DNA of 64,000 nucleotides. It comes from an uncultured Catenibacillus sp. (GTDB lineage Bacteria > Bacillota > Clostridia > Lachnospirales > Lachnospiraceae). The notes beneath the pieces were generated by a model. It was not told the origin of the DNA. It saw only the letters and a program-made list of their open reading frames with translations, and ran no database searches. Of this stretch, positions 9,269 through 16,777 are shown piece after piece (positions within the stretch are counted from its first letter, which is position 1; each line of letters begins with the position of its first letter). The DNA lies in contig CAKRHR010000002.1 of NCBI GenBank assembly GCA_934339005.1, positions 62,001-126,000 of the forward strand. Direction: 5' to 3'. The position numbers and the translations under genes were made by a program.

Positions 9269-10197
9269 TGATAGGTGAGAGGGAAAAGTTTTCTCAGAAA
9301 TTCATAAAAAAATTTATGAAAGAAGAAATTGAAAAAACTGTTGAAAAAGAAGTCCAAAAAAGATTTATTGAGATTGAAAAGCAGCTCAATAAAGTGAAAG
9401 AAGATATCCCTGTTCAGGTTAAAAATACAATCAATGAACATCAATTTGATGAACGGATGATTCAGGCAGAAAAGAATTTAAGAAGCATTAATCAGTATAT
9501 TGAATCAAAAGAAAATAAAAATCAGGATGATGGTGCGATAGATTATTTTGATTTTGAAAATTATTTCCGTGGTCCAAGAGAAATGATCAAGGAATGGCAA
9601 AAAGTTTATCTGCCTTACTTTGAAGGACATAAAAATGTGCTGGATATCGGCTGCGGCAGAGGTGAATTCCTTGAATTAATGACTGAACATGGTATAGATG
9701 CCACAGGTATAGATCTTTATGATAAATTTGTAGATTATTGCAAGAGCCTTGGGCTTAAAGTTGTGTTGTCAGACGGTATAGCATATCTTGGCGCACAGGA
9801 GCAGGTCGGTGGCATATTTGCATCACAGGTGATTGAACATTTGCCATCAGACAAAATGATTGAATTTTGCAGACTAGCTTATCAAAAACTTGAAAAGGGT
9901 GCATATTTGATATTGGAAACACCGAATCCAATGTGTCTGTCTATATTTACACATGCATTTTATATTGATCCTTCGCACAACAAACCGGTGCATCCATTAA
10001 CTGTTAAATATATATTGGAACGAGCAGGGTATAGTGAAATTCAGATTATTTATCCTGAAGTCAGCAAATATCCGGAACAGATTCCGATGCTTAAAGGTGA
10101 TGGTATAGAAAATATAGATGAATTTAATGCTGCAATTGTCAAGCTTAATGATGTACTTTATGGTCATCAGGATTATGCGATTATTGCTAAAAAATAG
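9268..10197 (+). CDS. Coiled-coil SAM-dependent methyltransferase, possible chain-capping enzyme
   Basis: About 309 residues. ATG at 9268 fits GGGAGG at 9255-9260, seven bases upstream; the in-frame ATG at 9253 would lie across that site. Residues about 1-85 are a highly charged heptad-like region (Glu/Lys-rich) predicted to be a coiled coil. A class I methyltransferase domain follows: FRGPREMIKEWQKVYLPYF, then VLDIGCGRGEF from about residue 124 (SAM-binding glycine loop), TGIDLYD and ASQVIEHLP. It overlaps wzt by one base. In E. coli O8/O9a the WbdD capping enzyme also combines a methyltransferase with a coiled coil that sets chain length, and Wzt binds the methylated cap. Here no kinase domain is visible, so the analogy is partial and an inference. 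Confidence 0.82.
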   Translation: MIGEREKFSQKFIKKFMKEEIEKTVEKEVQKRFIEIEKQLNKVKEDIPVQVKNTINEHQFDERMIQAEKNLRSINQYIESKENKNQDDGAIDYFDFENYFRGPREMIKEWQKVYLPYFEGHKNVLDIGCGRGEFLELMTEHGIDATGIDLYDKFVDYCKSLGLKVVLSDGIAYLGAQEQVGGIFASQVIEHLPSDKMIEFCRLAYQKLEKGAYLILETPNPMCLSIFTHAFYIDPSHNKPVHPLTVKYILERAGYSEIQIIYPEVSKYPEQIPMLKGDGIENIDEFNAAIVKLNDVLYGHQDYAIIAKK

Positions 10198-10215
10198 AAA
10201 CCTTGGAGGTATATG

Positions 10216-10704
10216 ATGGAAGAACAGATGAAATCAATTAACGTTGAAGAAATCATGGCAGAAATTCGCCTGAATATAGAAAAAAGAGGGGAAACACCGG
10301 ATATTTTAGATTTTGATGAGGCCGAGGCTGACAAAGTGTGTGCGGGTGGCTTTAAGGGCAGCGTGCGCTATGATGAAAATGTATTACATCAGGCACTTTC
10401 AAGAGCAAATGAAGAACATAATATTCCATATTATCAGATGATTCCTGCCGGCGGCTTTAAATCTTTTGTCAAACGCAGTATCCGAAAAGTCATTGCATTT
10501 ATCGTGCTGCCGCTCAGAGATGCGCAGAATCGTTATAATGCATATACAGTCGAGACAATGATGCAGTTAGAAGCATGTACATTGATGCAGCAGGAGATGC
10601 TTAAAAAGCAGGAAGAAGATCTGGAAAAAATGACAGAACGTCTTCAGAAATTGGAAAAGAAATGTGAACAGTTACTTTCCGAAAGAGAAAATGGAGAAAT
10701 GTAA
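10216..10704 (+). CDS. Small coiled-coil protein of the glycan cluster, function unknown
   Basis: About 162 residues. Two adjacent ATGs exist at 10213 and 10216; the second is six bases from GGAGG at 10205-10209 and is preferred. The N-terminus carries INVEEIMAEIRLNIEKRG, a short amphipathic motif. A basic segment with some hydrophobic character (SFVKRSIRKVIAFIVLPL) lies near residue 90, and residues about 115-162 are a strongly charged predicted coiled coil (EMLKKQEEDLEKMTERLQKL). No catalytic motif was recognised. It lies between the methyltransferase and the next GT4 gene with almost no gaps. A membrane-associated scaffold for the capping or export complex is a reasonable guess, but nothing in the sequence proves it. 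Confidence 0.75.
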   Translation: MEEQMKSINVEEIMAEIRLNIEKRGETPDILDFDEAEADKVCAGGFKGSVRYDENVLHQALSRANEEHNIPYYQMIPAGGFKSFVKRSIRKVIAFIVLPLRDAQNRYNAYTVETMMQLEACTLMQQEMLKKQEEDLEKMTERLQKLEKKCEQLLSERENGEM

Positions 10705-11913
10705 ATGAAACCAAGAGTTTGTTTTGTTGTACAACGATATGGATTAGAAGTTAATGGCGGTGCGGAGTTGCAGAGCAGACAGATGGCAGAGCATTTACTT
10801 CCGTATTGTGATGTTGATGTATTAACTTCAAAAGCGATAGATTACATGACATGGAAAGATGAGTATACAAATGAAACTGAAATTATCAATGGCGTTCATA
10901 TTCGTCGTTTTAGTGTTGGGCATCCAAGAGATATTTCAGAATTTAATATCATTAATCAGCGCTTCATGGATAGCATTCATACAACACCGGAGCAGGAACA
11001 GGAATGGGTGGACGCACAGGGACCATATCTGCCGAATTTGATAGAATATATCAGAAAACATAAAAATGATTATGATGCATTTGTATTTTTCACATATCTG
11101 TATTATCAAACAGTGATGGGTGTGCAGGAAGTTAAAGATAAAGCTATTGTTATTCCGGAAGCACATGATGAACCGTTTATGCGTATGCGTATTTTTGAGA
11201 ATGTTTTCAGATTTCCTAAAGCGTTTTTCTTTAATACGGCTGAGGAACGTCAACTTGTCCACAGAAAATATTATAACCATTTTGTCAGAGACGATTTGGG
11301 TGGTGTTGGCATAGAAATGCCGGAAAAGGTATGTGCAAAAGATTTTATACAAAAATACGGCATTGATAATTATATTATTTATGTTGGTCGAATTGATGAA
11401 GGTAAAAATTGTCGTCAGTTATTTGATGATTTTATTGCATACAAGAAAAAACACCCATCTGACCTTAAATTAGTTTTAATGGGTAAAGAAGTCATTCCTG
11501 TACCTGAGTGTGATGATATTGTTTCACTTGGATTTGTCAGTGACCAGGATAAATTTGATGGTATTGCAGGTGCAAAATTGCTCGTATTACCATCTAAGTT
11601 TGAGAGTCTTTCAATGGTAGTACTTGAAGCCTTTTCATTGGATGTCCCGGTTCTTGTTAATGGTGTGTGTGAAGTACTTAAAGCACATTGCCAGAAAAGT
11701 AATGGTGGTTTTTATTATGAAACATCTGAAGAATTTGAAGCTATGCTGGACTATATGATCAAGCATGAAGATATTCGGAAAATCATGGGACAGCATGGAC
11801 ATCGGTATGCAGATGAAAATTATCAGTGGGATGTTGTTATTCGAAGATTATATACATTAATTCAATATGTCATGGATGAAAATAAAAAAGAGTGTCAGGA
11901 GAGAAGCAGATGA
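10705..11913 (+). CDS. GT4 glycosyltransferase
   Basis: A 402-residue GT-B enzyme that starts at the base after the stop of the coiled-coil gene. The N-terminal acceptor domain has VCFVVQRYGLEVNGGAELQ (glycine-rich loop) and the segment INGVHIRRFSVGHPRD. The donor domain shows IIYVGRIDEGKN near residue 225 and LVLPSKFESLSMVVLEAFSL near 293-312, the place of the EX7E motif. It is a paralogue of the GT4 at 15553: both share GGAE in the first loop, the RRF block, VGRIDEGKN or AGRKDVGKN, and a NGGFYYE or NGGFYFE segment near the end. Likely adds a sugar to the lipid-linked chain in the cytoplasm; donor unknown. Confidence 0.86.
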   Translation: MKPRVCFVVQRYGLEVNGGAELQSRQMAEHLLPYCDVDVLTSKAIDYMTWKDEYTNETEIINGVHIRRFSVGHPRDISEFNIINQRFMDSIHTTPEQEQEWVDAQGPYLPNLIEYIRKHKNDYDAFVFFTYLYYQTVMGVQEVKDKAIVIPEAHDEPFMRMRIFENVFRFPKAFFFNTAEERQLVHRKYYNHFVRDDLGGVGIEMPEKVCAKDFIQKYGIDNYIIYVGRIDEGKNCRQLFDDFIAYKKKHPSDLKLVLMGKEVIPVPECDDIVSLGFVSDQDKFDGIAGAKLLVLPSKFESLSMVVLEAFSLDVPVLVNGVCEVLKAHCQKSNGGFYYETSEEFEAMLDYMIKHEDIRKIMGQHGHRYADENYQWDVVIRRLYTLIQYVMDENKKECQERSR

Positions 11914-12974
11914 GAATTGTACAAATGCTGCCGGTATTTGCATTCGGGGATGCGATAGGAAATGATACATTAGCCTTAGATAAAGCGTTAAAAGATAATG
12001 GATATGAATCAGCAATTTATGCAGAACATGTGGATGACCGTGTGAAATATGCCGCAGATATGATAGCTGAATATGATAACAGACCTGATGACATTATTTT
12101 ATTTCATTTATCAACCGGTGCAGATATGAATTACAAAATTTCAGAATATGATAATCCTTTGATTGTTATGTATCATAATATTACACCGGGGTCTTTCTTT
12201 GAAAAATATGACATGAATGCATACAATGTTTGCGAGAGTGGACGCAGGGCGGCAAAATATTTAAAAAAGAAAGCAACAATATGCATCGCAGATTCTGAAT
12301 ATAATAAGCAGGAATTAGTAGAGATGGGATATGAATGTCCGATCGAAGTTTTACCGATTTTGATTGCATTTGATGATTATCAGAAAAAACCGACAGAATC
12401 TGTCATTGAAAAATACAAAGACGGATATACAAACATTGTGTTTACAGGTCGTGTGGCACCAAATAAAAAGCATGAAGATCTGATTGCAACATTTTCATAC
12501 TATAAAAAATATATTAATCCAAAATCGAGATTACTTCTTGTTGGAAGATATGATTTCTTCCCTGAATATTATAGACGGCTTCAAAAATATGTGGAGCAAC
12601 TCGGTGTTGAAGATGTGATCTTTACAGGTCAGGTTAAATTTCCGGATATTCTTGCATATTACAAGGTGGCGGATGTGTTTTTGTGTTTGAGTGAGCATGA
12701 AGGCTTTTGCGTGCCGCTTGTTGAATCAATGATGTTTGATGTACCTGTAATTGCGTATGATAGCTGTGCAGTCGGTGAAACATTAGGAGGCAGCGGTTTG
12801 TTGCTCAATGATAAAACACCTGCAGTTGTTGCAGAAGCGATTGAACGTGTAAGAACAGATGAGTGTTTGAAACAGACAATTATTGAAAACCAGAAAATTC
12901 GATTAAAATATTTTGAGCATAGCCGTATTAATGCGCAGTTTATAGATATTATTAATAGACTGGTACAAAATTAG
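11910..12974 (+). CDS. GT4 glycosyltransferase
   Basis: About 354 residues. The true start is ATG at 11910, which overlaps the previous stop as ATGA and has AGGAG at 11897-11901 eight bases upstream; an earlier in-frame codon at 11892 lies before that site. The first domain reads IVQMLPVFAFGDAIGNDTLALD. The donor domain has NIVFTGRVAPNKKHEDLI near residue 183, VFLCLSEHEGFCVPLVESM near 256-274 (EX7E-like) and an APVIAYD-like VPVIAYDSCAVGETLG stretch. Family GT4 members with this order include mannosyltransferases of ABC-dependent O-antigen pathways, so a mannose or rhamnose donor (GDP-linked) is plausible given the GDP-sugar genes near 58 kb. That link is inference. Confidence 0.86.
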   Translation: MRIVQMLPVFAFGDAIGNDTLALDKALKDNGYESAIYAEHVDDRVKYAADMIAEYDNRPDDIILFHLSTGADMNYKISEYDNPLIVMYHNITPGSFFEKYDMNAYNVCESGRRAAKYLKKKATICIADSEYNKQELVEMGYECPIEVLPILIAFDDYQKKPTESVIEKYKDGYTNIVFTGRVAPNKKHEDLIATFSYYKKYINPKSRLLLVGRYDFFPEYYRRLQKYVEQLGVEDVIFTGQVKFPDILAYYKVADVFLCLSEHEGFCVPLVESMMFDVPVIAYDSCAVGETLGGSGLLLNDKTPAVVAEAIERVRTDECLKQTIIENQKIRLKYFEHSRINAQFIDIINRLVQN

Positions 12975-12991
12975 CATGAGGATGAACAACG

Positions 12992-14725
12992 ATGAATAAT
13001 CAGAAGGATTCTATCTATGAAAATATGAATAGAAAAAATATGTTATGTGTATTTTTTCTGGGCGTACTTATCGGAACAGTTTATTTTTTGGCAATTTATG
13101 GTATCAGGCCATTAAATGTATGTGACGATTCATGGCTGTTATCCGGAGGAGATTTAAGTCAGCATTATTTTGGCTGGTGCTTTTATCGTAATTCACCGTG
13201 GCAATATCCTATAGGAATGATTGACGGATTAATGTATCCGGATAAGTTATGCATTACGTATACAGATTCCATTCCTTTATTTGCGATTGTATTTAAAGTT
13301 TTATCACCGATATTGCCAAAAACATTTCAGTACTTTGGATTATGGGGTATATTTTCTTATATGATGCTTGGAGGACTTTCTTCAATCTTAATTCGTAAAG
13401 TTACTCCGAAATGGTATTTATGCGGTGTTGGTTCTGCATTTTTTGTGATGTCACCATATGTTTTGCAGCGAATGTTTAAACACACATCACTTGCGGGACA
13501 GTGGATAATAATTGCTGCGCTTATAATCGTAGTATATAAACCGTTTTTCAATAGCTTTAGAAGACAATTAACAGCATGGGCAGCATTATTATTTATAGCG
13601 GCTTTTACACATATTTATTTTGTGCCGATGGTTGCAATATTCATGTTCGGGTTTTGCGTGGAAGATGTTCTTGCAAATGCCAGCCATATTGGAAAAAGTT
13701 TTTTGAAAAATCTGTGCCTGGGTATTTGTTCATGCATTCCGGCATTAATAGGACTGAAATTACTCGGAAGTTTTGATGGTACAAGCAATCTGTCAGCAGA
13801 TGGACTTGGTGAGTATAGTGCCAATTTGAATGTTTTGTTTAATCCCCTGGGATATGCAGGACACAACATATTTCCTATATTAAAATCACTTCAGACACAG
13901 TACGAAGGTTTTGGTTATCTTGGTGCAGGCATAATCTTACTTGCTATTTCTATTTTGTTTTATAAAATATTTGCGTCTTTTTTGAAAAAGAAATTGCAAA
14001 AATCAGTTCCGGTTAAAGATAACCCAGAAAATAAGAAGCAGATTTTTGGCAGATGGATAAAAAAGCATGCATTTGCGATAGCAATGATTATAGTGAGTAT
14101 CATATTTATAGTGTTTGCGCTTAGTCCGGTAATTACTTGGGGAGATCAGGAATTGATGACCATTCACTATCCTGGTTTTGTCATAAAAATCTGGTCAATG
14201 TTTAGAGCTACAGGACGATTTATCTGGTGTATTGATTATATTATTTTTACATGGGCGCTTATGGGCGTTATGCGTATTGGCGAGAAAATAATATCGATGA
14301 TTCTTCTGTTTGCATGTTTTGCAGTCCAGGTGTATGATCTGATGCCATTAATGTCGATGTCTCATTATTGGTCTGCATCTCTTGAATCCACTTTAATGCC
14401 ATTAAATGATGAACATTGGAATCAGTGGGCAGATCAGTACAAACATATTCAGTTCATGCCATACAATATTTGCCTTGCACATCAGGAATGGATGTTTAGC
14501 CTGGCTGATTATGCCAAAGATCATCATATGACACTAAATTACTATGTTTCAGCCAGATCAGATTTTGAACGCTTAGAGGCTGTTACGCAGGAAGCATACA
14601 CAGAACTTTCAAGAGGAGAAGGTCAGACAGATACATTGTATATTTTTATGGATGAACAATCTGCAAAAGATAGTCATTTAAATATCTATAATGTCGATGG
14701 TATGTTTGTCGGTACGACCGATTAG
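12992..14725 (+). CDS. Multi-pass membrane protein, DUF6311/GT-C-like
   Basis: A 577-residue integral membrane protein with roughly ten hydrophobic segments between residues 15 and 455 and a soluble C-terminal part. The extracytoplasmic loop after the first helix contains CDDSWLLSGGDLSQHYFGW and later SPWQYPIGM, which resemble the DUF6311 family as I recall it; the acidic residues near the first loop recall GT-C enzymes that use polyprenyl-phosphate sugars. It is followed after 45 bases by a GT2 polyprenyl-phosphate-sugar synthase-like gene (14771). The pair would make a lipid-linked sugar and transfer it outside the membrane. The family name is moderately sure and the function inferred. Confidence 0.7.
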   Translation: MNNQKDSIYENMNRKNMLCVFFLGVLIGTVYFLAIYGIRPLNVCDDSWLLSGGDLSQHYFGWCFYRNSPWQYPIGMIDGLMYPDKLCITYTDSIPLFAIVFKVLSPILPKTFQYFGLWGIFSYMMLGGLSSILIRKVTPKWYLCGVGSAFFVMSPYVLQRMFKHTSLAGQWIIIAALIIVVYKPFFNSFRRQLTAWAALLFIAAFTHIYFVPMVAIFMFGFCVEDVLANASHIGKSFLKNLCLGICSCIPALIGLKLLGSFDGTSNLSADGLGEYSANLNVLFNPLGYAGHNIFPILKSLQTQYEGFGYLGAGIILLAISILFYKIFASFLKKKLQKSVPVKDNPENKKQIFGRWIKKHAFAIAMIIVSIIFIVFALSPVITWGDQELMTIHYPGFVIKIWSMFRATGRFIWCIDYIIFTWALMGVMRIGEKIISMILLFACFAVQVYDLMPLMSMSHYWSASLESTLMPLNDEHWNQWADQYKHIQFMPYNICLAHQEWMFSLADYAKDHHMTLNYYVSARSDFERLEAVTQEAYTELSRGEGQTDTLYIFMDEQSAKDSHLNIYNVDGMFVGTTD

Positions 14726-14770
14726 GGTGATTTACCTATTATAAAAATCTGGATAAAAAGAGGATGAAAG

Positions 14771-15508
14771 ATGAATAACTCAGATGTGGAACTTTCCGTT
14801 GTGATGCCTGCATACAACGAAGGTGATAAAATCTATAATAACTCAATACATGTAAGTGCTGCAGTTGCAAAATTCTGTGACAGCTATGAGATCGTCGTTG
14901 TTAATGATGGCAGTAAAGATGCTACAAAAACAGAAACTTTAAGGGCACAGGAAAAAGATCATCATATTCGTCTTGTAACTTATGATGAAAACGGTGGTAA
15001 AGGCAAAGCAATCCGTAAAGGTATTGAGACTGCAAAGGGAAAATTCATAGCGATGCTTGATGCGGATCTTGATCTGCCGCCGGAACAGTTAAAGGATTAT
15101 ATTAATGTACTGCGGGCTGATCAGGCAGACGTTGTGATTGGTTCAAAGATGCATAAAGATTCACAGATTGATTATCCGCCTATCCGTAAAGTTATGAGTT
15201 TTGGATACTATTGCTTTTTAAGAATGTTATTTCATTTGAAAATTAAAGATACACAGACAGGAATTAAAATGTTTAAGGCAGAGGTGATCAAACCTATTAT
15301 TTCGTTAGTACAGACAAAAGGCTTTGCCTATGACATTGAGATTCTTGTTGCGGTAAATTGCAGACGTTATCGCATCAAAGAGATGCCGGTTCAGCTTGTA
15401 TTTACAAGAGGTAACGGTATGGGCAGAATTCATATATCTGATATTTTTAAGATGGTAGGAGATACATTTAAAATTTTCAGACGTGCACGTAAGAAAGAAT
15501 ATAACTAG
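14771..15508 (+). CDS. GT2 polyprenyl-phosphate sugar synthase (DPM1-like)
   Basis: A 245-residue GT-A enzyme without membrane segments. It has SVVMPAYNEGDKIYNN at the start, IVVVNDGSKDAT near residue 45, GKGKAIRKGI near 77, and the DxD-containing LDADLDLPPEQL near 96. Then come IGSKMHKDSQIDYPP and TGIKMFKAEV, the layout of dolichol/polyprenyl-phosphate mannosyl- and glucosyltransferases. It would load a sugar from a nucleotide donor onto undecaprenyl phosphate. The GT-C-like protein just upstream (12992) is the likely user of that product. The start has AGAGGATG spacing before ATG 14771. The sugar is unknown. Confidence 0.85.
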   Translation: MNNSDVELSVVMPAYNEGDKIYNNSIHVSAAVAKFCDSYEIVVVNDGSKDATKTETLRAQEKDHHIRLVTYDENGGKGKAIRKGIETAKGKFIAMLDADLDLPPEQLKDYINVLRADQADVVIGSKMHKDSQIDYPPIRKVMSFGYYCFLRMLFHLKIKDTQTGIKMFKAEVIKPIISLVQTKGFAYDIEILVAVNCRRYRIKEMPVQLVFTRGNGMGRIHISDIFKMVGDTFKIFRRARKKEYN

Positions 15509-15552
15509 ATTTATCAGAACTTAGACAATAACAAACAAAGGGGTATTTGCAG

Positions 15553-16737
15553 ATGAAAAAAATAGGATTTGTTATTCCATGGCATGGATCAAATATTCCT
15601 GGCGGTGCAGAGATGGCTTTAAGAGAAGTGACACAGCATCTTGCAGCGGCTGGAGAAAATATAGAAATCTTATCCACCTGTGTACGTGAGTTTACTGCAG
15701 ATTGGAATGAAAATTATTATAAACCGGGCGTTACTGTAGAGGATGGTATTACGGTTCGCAGGTTTAAAGTGCGCAAACGCAATGTCGATGCATTTAACCA
15801 GGTTAATATTAAATTGATGCATAATGAAAAAATTACAGATGGTGAAGAAAAAATATTTATTAATGAGATGGTGAATAGCCCGGATTTATATAAATATATT
15901 TCAAAACATCAGGCGGAATACGATTTATTTGTATATATACCATATATGTTTGGCCCAACATATTTTGGATGTAAGGCATGTCCTGAAAAATCTGTTTTAA
16001 TTCCATGTTTTCATGAAGAAGCATATATTTATTTGAATATATTTAAAGATATGTTTTCAAAAGTCAGGGGTATGATTTTTAACGCATTACCGGAAAAACA
16101 GATTGCAGAGCGTGTATATGATTTGTCACATGTTCGGACAATCGTACCGGGGCTTGGTATGAACACAGGTCTTAAATGTGATGCGGAACGTTTCAGAAGT
16201 AAGTTTGATATCGAGGAACCATTTATATTGTATGCCGGTCGTAAAGATGTCGGTAAAAATATCTATACATTGATTCATTATTTTGAACAGTACAAAAAGA
16301 GAAATCAAAACGATATGAAGCTTGTTTTGATCGGCGGTGGCCAGGTTAATATCCCGAAAGATATTCAGGATGATGTGATCGATCTCGGATTTGTCGATGT
16401 GCAAGATAAGTATGATGCCTATGCGGCAGCATTAACATTATGTCAGCCATCAAAACATGAAAGCTTTTCTTATGTTATTATGGAAAGTTGGCTGTGCAGA
16501 CGTCCGGTACTTGTGCACAAGGACTGTGATGTTACAAAAAATTTCGCTGTAGAATCTAATGGTGGTTTCTATTTTGAAAATTATTTCGAATTTGAAGCAC
16601 AGGTAAACTACTATATTGAACACCCGGATATTGCACTTCAAATGGGTGAAAATGGCAGACAGTATGTATTAAATAATTTTGACTGGCCGGTTGTAGTGAA
16701 GAAGTATCGGGAGTTTTTTGACGAGTTGAGAAAATAA
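15553..16737 (+). CDS. GT4 glycosyltransferase
   Basis: A 394-residue GT-B enzyme. ATG at 15553 is chosen because GGGG at 15540-15543 is nine bases upstream; an in-frame TTG at 15547 is too close. The first domain has IGFVIPWHGSNIPGGAEMAL, then ITVRRFKVRKRNVDAFNQV. The donor domain has ILYAGRKDVGKNIYTLI near residue 224 and LCQPSKHESFSYVIMESWL near 296-314. It is a paralogue of the GT4 at 10705 with the same landmarks in the same order, but it lies in the GT-C section of the cluster. Role: addition of a sugar to the growing chain; donor and linkage not visible. Confidence 0.86.
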   Translation: MKKIGFVIPWHGSNIPGGAEMALREVTQHLAAAGENIEILSTCVREFTADWNENYYKPGVTVEDGITVRRFKVRKRNVDAFNQVNIKLMHNEKITDGEEKIFINEMVNSPDLYKYISKHQAEYDLFVYIPYMFGPTYFGCKACPEKSVLIPCFHEEAYIYLNIFKDMFSKVRGMIFNALPEKQIAERVYDLSHVRTIVPGLGMNTGLKCDAERFRSKFDIEEPFILYAGRKDVGKNIYTLIHYFEQYKKRNQNDMKLVLIGGGQVNIPKDIQDDVIDLGFVDVQDKYDAYAAALTLCQPSKHESFSYVIMESWLCRRPVLVHKDCDVTKNFAVESNGGFYFENYFEFEAQVNYYIEHPDIALQMGENGRQYVLNNFDWPVVVKKYREFFDELRK

Positions 16738-16777
16738 AATGATAGAAGTGATTTATATAAACTGAGGAACATACACA

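Noticed and set aside
10936..11352. Minus-strand 138-residue frame
   Set aside because: It overlaps the conserved GT4 gene at 10705 throughout and its predicted peptide is low complexity, typical of a shadow frame.
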